Shown in pieces: positions 1 to 7,521 of a DNA stretch of 64,000 bases. The position numbers were made by a program, and so were the translations under genes. Where the stretch lies: the NCBI GenBank assembly GCA_028688015.1, contig JAQTZB010000001.1, positions 1 through 64,000 on the forward strand. Direction: 5' to 3'. Under the pieces are notes generated by a model that was not told where the DNA came from, did no database searches, and was given only the letters and a program-made list of their open reading frames with translations. Source of the DNA: Elusimicrobiales bacterium (GTDB lineage Bacteria > Elusimicrobiota > Elusimicrobia > Elusimicrobiales > UBA9959). Numbering within the stretch: the stretch's first letter is position 1; every line of letters starts with the position of its first letter.

Positions 1-262
1 TCTATCCGTCCGCCGATATCAGGACCAACCTGGGCCTTGGCGCGCTGGCTACCGCCGCTTCTGTATCCGGCGGCGCGGGCGGCACCATCACGGACGACAG
101 CGTAATTGACGCCGATATCAAGTCTAATGCCGCGATCGCCATCTCGAAGCTGGCGACGACGGGTACGCTGGGGGCTGATGTGCTGGTTTCGTCAGTTGCC
201 ATAGCAGCGTTCTACCCGTCCGCCGATATCAGGACCAACCTGGGCCTTGGCGCGCTGGCTAC
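1..262 (+). repeat. Direct repeat, 210-bp period, inside the tail-fibre-like gene
   Basis: Bases 1-52 and 211-262 are nearly identical, with one or two differences. They are exactly 210 bp (70 codons) apart, so the frame is kept. The sequence between the copies is not repeated at comparable identity. Confidence 0.85.
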
Positions 263-812
263 TAAAGCCACCGTCGCCACGGCAGACATAGACGCGCTTG
301 CCGTTACGGACGCGAAGATCAATGATGTTGCCGGCTCGAAGATAACTGGGGCTGGCAGCATAGTGGCTGACCGGATTGCCAGCGGCGCGCTGGGCACGAG
401 CGTTATTGTGTCGTCTATTGCTGTGCAGTCTGTCAATACTGCTGACCAGATAGCAGCGGCCACGATAAATAACGAGCACGTGGCCGATGTAGGGATGTCG
501 AAACTGACCCAGGTGCCGCTTGTAACGGCTGCCGCTGCGTATACGCTGACATCGACTGATACCGTGGTGTTCGCAGGCGCTGCAATTACTATCACATTGC
601 CTGCGGTCTCCGCCTCGACTGTCGGTAAGGAATATTACCTGTATAACACCGGAGCCGCTACGAATGTCACTGTGGCACCGGCTACGGGCGAGTTCCTGAA
701 CGGTGTAGCGGACGCGACAAAAGCGACTACCGCCCAGTGGCAGTTCATCAAGGTAATCGGGTTCGATGATGGCACTAATAACGGTTGGGTGGCTACAGTT
801 GTCGGCCCCTAA
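1..812 (+). CDS. Tail-fibre/adhesin-like repetitive protein (5' end outside window)
   Basis: The reading frame is open from base 3 and ends at 812, so only the last ~269 residues are seen. The product is rich in Ala, Thr, Val and Ser and carries a motif common in phage tail-fibre and surface-appendage proteins (TDDSVIDADIKSNAAIAISKL-like, residues ~32-52 of the visible part). A unit starting YPSADIRTNLGLGALAT occurs twice, 70 residues apart. The last ~90 residues have a beta-rich texture (AAITITLPAVSAS, YYLYNTGAATNVTV) like a receptor-binding tip. No catalytic motif is seen. Location is probably extracellular. It could be a prophage remnant or a host adhesin; no other phage gene is present to decide. 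Confidence 0.6.
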   Translation, partial: YPSADIRTNLGLGALATAASVSGGAGGTITDDSVIDADIKSNAAIAISKLATTGTLGADVLVSSVAIAAFYPSADIRTNLGLGALATKATVATADIDALAVTDAKINDVAGSKITGAGSIVADRIASGALGTSVIVSSIAVQSVNTADQIAAATINNEHVADVGMSKLTQVPLVTAAAAYTLTSTDTVVFAGAAITITLPAVSASTVGKEYYLYNTGAATNVTVAPATGEFLNGVADATKATTAQWQFIKVIGFDDGTNNGWVATVVGP

Positions 813-826
813 TTGACGAACAAATC

Positions 827-854
827 GGATGCCGGGATTAGCTTCCCGGCATCC
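827..854 (+). terminator. Hairpin after the tail-fibre-like gene
   Basis: An 11-bp perfect stem (827-837 with 844-854) encloses a 6-nt loop, 15 bases after the stop of the preceding gene. There is no clear T-run, so termination may be weak. An ATG at 829 lies inside this stem, which argues against it as the start of the next gene. Confidence 0.5.
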
Positions 855-900
855 GTTCGGCGTTCAGTTCTGTAAATATATAACGGTCGGACGGCTTTTT

Positions 901-2445
901 ATGAAATATAAAAGCGTGGGGATTGCCACGGCAGCGTTCTTCTTCGGCGCATTGTGCGCCGAGGCGGCTAATACTTTGGAGACGCGGGCCGTTACCAGCG
1001 GCTTCAAGATATCCAACAGCGGCGGCAAGACGCTGGAATCCACGGTGGGGGAAGTTTCCGGCTCCACCATGGCGGCGGCTGGCAAGGGCCTGCGCAGCGG
1101 CCATTCCGGCACCAGCCATAGCCCCGGCGTGGTTTACGACCTCACCGCCTCCACCAACGCCTCCGGCCAGGCCCTCTTCCAGTGGACCAGCGTGGGCCAG
1201 GACGGGCTCTCCGGCCAGGCCGCCTACGTGGAAGTCAAGATCGCCACTTACCCCATCACCTACGCCAATTATTCCACTATCAATTCTTCCTTTACCCTGC
1301 CGGCGCTGGCTCCGGGCAGCGTAGAGCAGGAACTTTACAGCGGCCTCACGGCCGGCAAGACCTATTACACCGCCGTGCGCGTGCGCGACGGCGCCAACAT
1401 GTACGGGCGGCTCTCAGCCAATGCCACCTTCGGCACCGCGCCCGTGCGGCCGCGCGCGCCCGTGGTCTCCGGCGTGGTTTCCGGCGGAAACTTCACCATC
1501 TCGTGGGGCGCCGTCACCTCCAACGTGGCCGGCAGCACCATAACCGTGCAGAACTACGAGGTCTATTACAGCACCGCCCTCAGCGCCCCCGTCTCCGGCC
1601 CGGTGACGCTGTCCAGCTCCACGCTGGCCTACAGCGTGCCCACCACGCCGCTGCGGTGGTACTTCATTAAAGCCCTCGACGGCGACGGCTTCCGCAGCGA
1701 CGCCTCCGTCTGGCTGAATAACTCCGACGAGGTCTCCCGGACCGTGGCCGACGACTCCCGCGCCGTGGTGGACATGAGCCCCTACGTCGAGGACTTCCTC
1801 GCCACCTCCGGCCTGCAGCCGGTGCTGGAGCACAAGCCCGAGTACGAGTCCGGCTCCACGGTGGTCTCCTACAGGTTCTTCTTCCGCGACGCGGCCAACG
1901 CCGAGGTCGTACAGCACCTGGCCGAGGACGTCACGCTGATCCTGCCGCTCTCGCGGACAGGCGCGTTCACCGTCAGCGGTGTCTCGCCGGCGGTATCCTA
2001 CAGCGCCTACGACTACAGCGCCTACTACTACAACGGCGTGGAAGACGTCAAGATAGGCGGCACCGTGAACCCGGCCGACGGTTCCGTGTCCATCCTGACG
2101 CGCAGGTCCGGCCTCTACAAGGTCAAGCAGGTTATCCGCGCCCAGAGCTTCAGCGTCATCCAGACCGAGCCGCGCAAGATCTTCACGCCCAACGGCGACG
2201 GCGTCTGGGACCAGTTCAATATCATCTACGACAACCCCGAGGGGCTGGCCATAACCGACGCCAAGGTCTACGACCTCTCCGGCGCGGAAATAGCCAGCCT
2301 GCGGTCCGGCACCTACGGCGCGCAGGCCTCGCTGGCCTGGGACGGCCGCAGGTCCAACGGCGACAAGGCGGTGTCGGGCATCTACATCTACCAGTTCAAG
2401 GCCGGCAGCAAGTTCTATAACGGCACCATGGTGGTGGCGCGGTAA
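901..2445 (+). CDS. Secreted protein with fibronectin-like region and FlgD-like C-terminal domain
   Basis: The start at 901 is chosen because it opens directly into a signal peptide (MKYKSVGIATAAFFFGALCAEA) and an upstream in-frame ATG sits in a hairpin. The product is 514 residues. The middle (~100-290) looks like fibronectin-III/Ig strands (SGLTAGKTYYTAVRVRDGAN). The C-terminus (~435-514) matches the FlgD Ig-like or gliding-motility type: FTPNGDGVWDQF, then AWDGRRSNGDKAVSGIYIYQ. Such domains often end large exported proteins in didermic non-model phyla. A role in surface structure is inferred; no enzyme motif is seen. A weak -10 box (TATAAC, 879-884) suggests its own promoter with a leader of about 10 nt. 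Confidence 0.75.
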   Translation: MKYKSVGIATAAFFFGALCAEAANTLETRAVTSGFKISNSGGKTLESTVGEVSGSTMAAAGKGLRSGHSGTSHSPGVVYDLTASTNASGQALFQWTSVGQDGLSGQAAYVEVKIATYPITYANYSTINSSFTLPALAPGSVEQELYSGLTAGKTYYTAVRVRDGANMYGRLSANATFGTAPVRPRAPVVSGVVSGGNFTISWGAVTSNVAGSTITVQNYEVYYSTALSAPVSGPVTLSSSTLAYSVPTTPLRWYFIKALDGDGFRSDASVWLNNSDEVSRTVADDSRAVVDMSPYVEDFLATSGLQPVLEHKPEYESGSTVVSYRFFFRDAANAEVVQHLAEDVTLILPLSRTGAFTVSGVSPAVSYSAYDYSAYYYNGVEDVKIGGTVNPADGSVSILTRRSGLYKVKQVIRAQSFSVIQTEPRKIFTPNGDGVWDQFNIIYDNPEGLAITDAKVYDLSGAEIASLRSGTYGAQASLAWDGRRSNGDKAVSGIYIYQFKAGSKFYNGTMVVAR

Positions 2446-2534
2446 GGTAAGGCCCGGACGGCGTAAAAGCGGGCGAGGGTGGCGGCTGGCGGCGGGGGAC
2501 CCCGCCGCACGGCCGTTACATTCAGGTAATATTT

Positions 2535-3986
2535 ATGAAACAGTTAAAATGTAGAATTGTAACTGTGGCGAAAGGATTTATTCTGTTTTTGGCCTTTGCC
2601 GCGGTCACTATGAACGCTAACGCTTCATTTTCAGCCGACTCAGCCTGCGGCGCGCGCGCCTCCGCTATGGCCGGCGCTTTTACCGCGGTGCCCGGTGGCG
2701 CCGAGGCCGCCTGCTCCAACCCTGCCACGCTGACCGAGCTCGGCTCGCCCGAGCTGACCGCGGTTTACGGCCGCCTCTATTCCGGTCTTTCCGACGATTC
2801 CTCAATCGGCCAGGGCTACTTCGGCTTCGCCGCCCCGGTCAGGAAATACCTGCAGGGCAACGCCGCTTTCTCCTGGAGCGACACCCGCCTGAGCGAGGCC
2901 TACTCCGAGAGCGCCTACTCCCTCAGCTACGCCACCTCCGTCTGGCACGGCGTCGGCGCCGGCCTGACGCTCAAGTACCTGCGCCGCGCCTATACGTCGG
3001 ATGCCTACACCGCGCTGGACCCCGTCTTCAGCAGCGGCTATTCCAAAGGCGCCCTCGGCGCCGACCTGGGCTTCTTCTACCGGCCCAAAACCAATTACGC
3101 TTTCGGCCTCTCTTTCCGCAACCTCAACAAGCCCGACCTGGGCCTGGCCTCCTCCGACCCGCTGCCCCTCGAGACCCGCGCCGGCTTCTCTTACCTGACC
3201 CGCGCCACCCTGCTCGACGTGGACGCGGCGTTCGCGGGCCCCGACTACAACCTTTCCGCCGGCGTGGAGCACCTGTTCCAGCGGCGCTTCCTGCTGCGCA
3301 TGGGCCTGGCCACCGGCAACGACTCCCGCCGCAGCGTGAACCTGGGCTTCGGCAGCCGCTTCGGCCTGGCCTCCTTTGATTACGCCTTCAGCCTGCCCAT
3401 CAGCGGCATAGCCGGCACCATCGGCTCCCACCGCCTGGCTTTCTCTTTCAAGTTCGGCGCCGACGCTGCCCTGGCCGAAGACCTGGCCGCCGCGGCCGAC
3501 CTGAAGCGGGCGCAGGAGCGCGCCGTGCTGCAGGAGGAAAAGATCCGCGTGCTGCAGGAGCGCTTGGACGCGGTAGTGCGCCAGAGCGTGGGTATGCCGC
3601 AGCAGGCGGCCCAGCCCGCGGCCGTCCCCGTACAGGCGGCGCAGCCCGCGCAGCAGCCCGTGGTGATAATCCAGCCTTCGCAGTCCGACGCCAAGGCGCA
3701 GGCGGAAATAAGCCGCCAGATAGAGATTTTGAAGACGGAGCTGGAGAAATCCCGCGCCGAGATGGAGACGCTGAAGGCCAGGCCGGCCGCCGCGCCGCAG
3801 CAGGCCAAACCCGCGCAGCAGACAGCGCGCCGCACCTACGTGGTGAAGGACGGCGATACGCTGGAGAGCATAGCGGCCTCGGTCTACGGAGACGCCGACC
3901 GCTGGCCGGAGATCTACCGCGCCAACAGCGGCTCGCTGGGCCGCGGCGGCGAAGTGAAGCCGGGGCAGGTGCTGTCGCTGCCTTAA
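2535..3986 (+). CDS. PorV/OmpP1-like outer-membrane barrel fused to coiled coil and LysM domain
   Basis: 483 residues in four parts. There is an N-terminal signal peptide (to ~32, ending NANA). A barrel region (~33-310) follows, opening ACGARASAMAGAFTAVPGGAEAACSNPA, the usual start of PorV/UPF0164/FadL-like proteins. A coiled-coil and Gln/Ala/Pro-rich linker covers ~315-430. The last ~50 residues are a LysM domain (TYVVKDGDTLESIAASVYGD). LysM binds peptidoglycan glycan, so the protein probably spans from outer membrane to cell wall. It is the first gene of a set that continues into two giant coiled-coil proteins. The barrel-LysM fusion is unusual; the function is inferred from domains only. 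Confidence 0.8.
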   Translation: MKQLKCRIVTVAKGFILFLAFAAVTMNANASFSADSACGARASAMAGAFTAVPGGAEAACSNPATLTELGSPELTAVYGRLYSGLSDDSSIGQGYFGFAAPVRKYLQGNAAFSWSDTRLSEAYSESAYSLSYATSVWHGVGAGLTLKYLRRAYTSDAYTALDPVFSSGYSKGALGADLGFFYRPKTNYAFGLSFRNLNKPDLGLASSDPLPLETRAGFSYLTRATLLDVDAAFAGPDYNLSAGVEHLFQRRFLLRMGLATGNDSRRSVNLGFGSRFGLASFDYAFSLPISGIAGTIGSHRLAFSFKFGADAALAEDLAAAADLKRAQERAVLQEEKIRVLQERLDAVVRQSVGMPQQAAQPAAVPVQAAQPAQQPVVIIQPSQSDAKAQAEISRQIEILKTELEKSRAEMETLKARPAAAPQQAKPAQQTARRTYVVKDGDTLESIAASVYGDADRWPEIYRANSGSLGRGGEVKPGQVLSLP

Positions 3987-4017
3987 CCCGGCGCAGAAGT
4001 TTCGAGAGACTACTACT

Positions 4018-7000
4018 ATGAACGAGAATTTCGACGAATCCTCCCTTAACGAGGCCGCCATTAACGACGTGGAAACGGCCCGCCTGGCTTTGCGCTGGGC
4101 GCTGGACAAGATCCGCGCGCTGCACGAGGAAGACCTCAAGACCCGCCAGAACCTGCAGGAGAAGAACAGTCAGGTGGCGTTCCTCGAGAACCAGCTGAAG
4201 GCCAAGAACACCGAGATCGACCGCTCCGCCCGCGTGCACGAGGAGGAGATGAAGTCCCGCCAGTCGTCGATGGAGTACCAGTTCCGCGCGCGCCTGGAGC
4301 GCCTGACCGAGCGCGAGAAGGAACTGGAAGACAAGATCTCCAAGAACGAGGAGGTGCTCAAGCAGAAGGAGCTCCGCCTCGAGTCCGATTACCAGAAGAA
4401 GGCTGAAGACCTCCGCGGCCGCTGGGCCAGCGTGGAGGGGGAACTCTGGCAGCTGCGGCAGGAGCAGTTGGCCAAGCAGCAGGAGTTCGAGCGCGTCTAC
4501 GGCGCCCGCCTGGAAGAGGAGAAAAAAAGATTCGCCGAGGAGGCCGCCCAGCAGAAAACGATGCTGGAGGAGACCTACCGCAACCGCGTGGAGGAGCTCG
4601 AGAAACGCGAGCGCTCCGTCAGCGACGAGCTGAAGAAGCAGGAGGCCGTGCTGAAGTGGGCCAAGGACAGCTGGCAGAAGGACACCGAGGAGCGCGAGCG
4701 CGTCCTGAAGCAGAAAGACCTGGAAATCGACAAGAAGATCCTGGAGAAGAACCAGGAGATAGACGATTACAAGGTAAAGCTTTCGCTGCTCGAGAAGCAG
4801 CTCAAGGACCTGCCCGAGGCCGTAAGGCGCCGCGACGAGGACCTGAACCGCTACAAGGACGCCATCGGCAGCCTGGAGAGCGTCATCCGCACCCTGGAGA
4901 ACGAGAAGAAGAACCAGCAGGCCGACTACGAAGGCCGCCTCACCAAGGCGGGCGAGGCCGTGGAGCACGAGCGCAGCCGCTTCCGCGAGATGGAAGCCGA
5001 GATCCCGAGGCGCCTGAAGATCGCCGTGGAGCACGAGCGCAACCGCTTCTCCGAGAAGCTGCAGGAGATAGAGCGCGGCTACCGCGAAGACCTGGGCAAG
5101 CGCCAGGACGAGGTGGATTACCTGCAGCGCAACCTGCACACTTTCGAAGAGACCATAAAGACCCTGCAGGCCGAGCGCGAGGCCATGGCGCACAAGGTCG
5201 AGCAGCTGCAGACCCAGTATAACGTGCGGCAGGAGGAGTTCGCTTTCCGCGAGAAGCAGCTGCAGTCCGAATACGACGTGCGCCTCAAGGTGGAGATGGA
5301 GAAGCATACCGCCGCGCTGCGCTCCGAGATAGAGACCGCCGGCCGCATCTACGAGGACAGCCTCCGCCTGAAGGTGGAGGAGATCTCCCACCTGCGCCGC
5401 GACATAGACGAACTTTCCAAGGAAAAGAACGCGGCCAAGGAACAGCAGGCCGAGCTGCGCCGCCAGCTGGAGGCCGCTTCCGAGCGCGCCGTCGCGGAGC
5501 AGGACGCGCTACGGGCCAAGTTTAAAGCCGAGAACGACCAGCGGCTGGCCGAGGCTGCCGCGCACGCCGAGCGGGCCCGCGCCGCTGAGAAACAGAAATT
5601 TGCCGACGAACTGGAAGGCCGCGCCGGAGAGTTCAAGGCCGAGGTCGCCCGCAAGGACGACGAGATCGTGGCCCTGCGCATGGCCGTGCAGAAGGCAGGC
5701 GAAGAGCAGCGCATGCTGCGGCAGAAAGCCGGCGAAGAGCTGAAAGCCGCCGTGCTGGAAGAAAAGAACCGCGCCGCAGCCGAGCTGGAGGACCGGGTCT
5801 CGCGCCTGGCCGCCACCATAAAGATGCGCGACGAGAAGATTGCCGAGCTCTCCTCCGCCCTCGAGGCGGCCAGGATAGAGCGCGAGGAGCTGGTGCTCCT
5901 GGAGCGCGAGCGCCTGCAGCGCATCTACGCCGAGAAGGAGAAGGCCATAGACGAGGAACTGGCCGCCCGCGACGCCGAGCTGCTGCGCGCCCGCGAAGCC
6001 GCCGCCAAGGCCGGCGCCGAGAAGGAGGCCGCGGCCCACGCCGCCGCCGCCGACCGCCGCGGCCTGGAAGAAAAGATCACCGCCCTCACGGTGCGCCTGA
6101 CCGAAGAGGAAGCCGCGGCCGGAGTGAAGCTGGACGCCGCGCTGCGCCGCGAGGCGGACCGCTACGCGGAAATTATCGACCGCAAGAACAAGGAGCTGGA
6201 GGCGGCGGCGCAGGTGCGCCAGTCGCAGGAGGACGCCTACCGCAAGACGCTGGCCGATTTCCGCTCCAGCCTCTCCGAGGCGCTGGGCAAGTTCGAGGCG
6301 CTGAAAGCCACCGCCGAGGAGCGGCAGGCCCAGGTGCTGGCCCTGCAGGCCGAGCTGGCCCAGGAGAAGAAGCAGGCCGGCGACCAGGGGTCCGCGCTCT
6401 CCGCGCGCCTCTCCGAGAAGGAAAAACTTTACCGCGACCTGCGCCTGGAGCACGACGACCTCAAGGAGGCCTTTGAAGAGGAAGTGAAGGCCGCCGAGCG
6501 CCGCTATAACGACGCGCTGCTGAAGCTGCGCGCTACCGAGGAGCAGAAGGCCGCCAGGGACAAGCAGATAGAGGCCCTGAAGCGCGATGGAGAGCTGCTG
6601 CGCGCCGAGAACCAGCGCCGCGAGCACGAGGCGGCCGAGCTGAAATCCTCCGTCTCCAAACAGGTGGAGACCGAGCGCCGCGAGATGCACGCCTCCGGCG
6701 AACGCCGCGCGCACGAGTACGCCCAGAAGGAAAAGTCCCTGCTCTCCGAGATCTCCTCTCTGCGCGATATCGCCAACTCCAAGGACATCCTGCTGGAGAA
6801 GCAGAAAGTGCAGTACGAAGAAGCGCGCAACACCGCCGACCGCCTGAAGGCCGCCCTGGAAGAGGAGCGGGCCAGGCAGACCGAGGCCGAGGCAGACCGC
6901 GCCCTCCAGTACGAAGACTACGACGAGCGCCTGGCCGCCATGGCCGAGCGCGAAAAGGCGCTGTCCGGCGAGCTCCTGGCCTTGAAGAAAACCCTGTCGG

Positions 7001-7521
7001 ATATTACGGCGGAGGCCATGTCGGGCAAGTCCGACACCGAGGCCTTGCGCGGGGCGCTGGAGCGCCTCAAGCAGGCTTTCACCGAAGAGCGCAAGAAGCG
7101 CGCCGACGCCGAGGTGCAGGCCGAAGCGGCTCAGGCCGCCCTGCGCGAGAAGGGCGACCTGTTGGAGAACCGCAGGTCCGAAGCCGAAGGCCTGCGCACT
7201 TCCGCCGAACGCCTCAAGGCCAACCTCGAAGACGAGAAGCGGCGCCGTGCCGAAGCCGAACTGGCGGCCACCACCGCCCGCTCCGAGCTCCACGAAAAGG
7301 CCGAAGACCTCAACGGGCGCCGCGCAGACATAGACGCCCTGCGGCACGCCATCGAGCGCCTGAAGCACGCCTTCGAAGAGGAGCGCGCCAAGCGCGTCGA
7401 GAGCGAGCTGCTGGCCCAGACCGCCCATTCCGCCCTGCGCGAGAAGCAGGAAGAGTTCCTGCGCACGCAGAAGCTTGTCGAACAGCTCAAGGATAAACTC
7501 CGGCTATGGAAGAGCAAGTAA
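4018..7521 (+). CDS. Giant coiled-coil protein (1167 aa)
   Basis: Almost the whole length after residue ~30 is heptad-repeat coiled coil rich in Glu, Lys, Arg, Ala and Leu. No signal peptide, membrane segment or ATPase motif (as in SMC or Rad50) is seen, so it is probably a cytoplasmic structural or scaffold protein. The C-terminal part holds three tandem 49-residue repeats, exactly seven heptads each, beginning LR.A.ERLK (7045-7485). It lies 31 bases after the LysM-barrel gene and overlaps the start of the coiled-coil histidine kinase by 16 bases, which suggests translational coupling. Similarity searches will be dominated by low complexity, so homology to myosin-like proteins means little. 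The function is unknown. Confidence 0.8.
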   Translation: MNENFDESSLNEAAINDVETARLALRWALDKIRALHEEDLKTRQNLQEKNSQVAFLENQLKAKNTEIDRSARVHEEEMKSRQSSMEYQFRARLERLTEREKELEDKISKNEEVLKQKELRLESDYQKKAEDLRGRWASVEGELWQLRQEQLAKQQEFERVYGARLEEEKKRFAEEAAQQKTMLEETYRNRVEELEKRERSVSDELKKQEAVLKWAKDSWQKDTEERERVLKQKDLEIDKKILEKNQEIDDYKVKLSLLEKQLKDLPEAVRRRDEDLNRYKDAIGSLESVIRTLENEKKNQQADYEGRLTKAGEAVEHERSRFREMEAEIPRRLKIAVEHERNRFSEKLQEIERGYREDLGKRQDEVDYLQRNLHTFEETIKTLQAEREAMAHKVEQLQTQYNVRQEEFAFREKQLQSEYDVRLKVEMEKHTAALRSEIETAGRIYEDSLRLKVEEISHLRRDIDELSKEKNAAKEQQAELRRQLEAASERAVAEQDALRAKFKAENDQRLAEAAAHAERARAAEKQKFADELEGRAGEFKAEVARKDDEIVALRMAVQKAGEEQRMLRQKAGEELKAAVLEEKNRAAAELEDRVSRLAATIKMRDEKIAELSSALEAARIEREELVLLERERLQRIYAEKEKAIDEELAARDAELLRAREAAAKAGAEKEAAAHAAAADRRGLEEKITALTVRLTEEEAAAGVKLDAALRREADRYAEIIDRKNKELEAAAQVRQSQEDAYRKTLADFRSSLSEALGKFEALKATAEERQAQVLALQAELAQEKKQAGDQGSALSARLSEKEKLYRDLRLEHDDLKEAFEEEVKAAERRYNDALLKLRATEEQKAARDKQIEALKRDGELLRAENQRREHEAAELKSSVSKQVETERREMHASGERRAHEYAQKEKSLLSEISSLRDIANSKDILLEKQKVQYEEARNTADRLKAALEEERARQTEAEADRALQYEDYDERLAAMAEREKALSGELLALKKTLSDITAEAMSGKSDTEALRGALERLKQAFTEERKKRADAEVQAEAAQAALREKGDLLENRRSEAEGLRTSAERLKANLEDEKRRRAEAELAATTARSELHEKAEDLNGRRADIDALRHAIERLKHAFEEERAKRVESELLAQTAHSALREKQEEFLRTQKLVEQLKDKLRLWKSK
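7045..7485 (+). repeat. Three tandem 147-bp (49-codon) repeats in the coiled-coil gene
   Basis: Units start at 7045, 7192 and 7339. Each encodes LR-x-A/S-x-E-R-L-K followed by E-E/D-x-K/R-x-R-A/V and a near-constant L-R/H-E-K at position 33-36. A length of 49 residues equals seven heptads, so the repeats extend one coiled coil without a phase break. Confidence 0.8.

Noticed and set aside
829-900. Upstream start for the secreted FlgD-like protein
   Set aside because: The ATG is in a hairpin, and the extension would bury the signal peptide 24 residues inside.
3448-5391. Long minus-strand open frame (647 codons) opposite the coiled-coil gene
   Set aside because: It is the Leu/Gln/Val-rich complement of Glu/Leu/Lys-rich coiled-coil codons in GC-rich DNA. 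No domain, start context or conservation signal. The same holds for 5509-7428 and 8208-9833.
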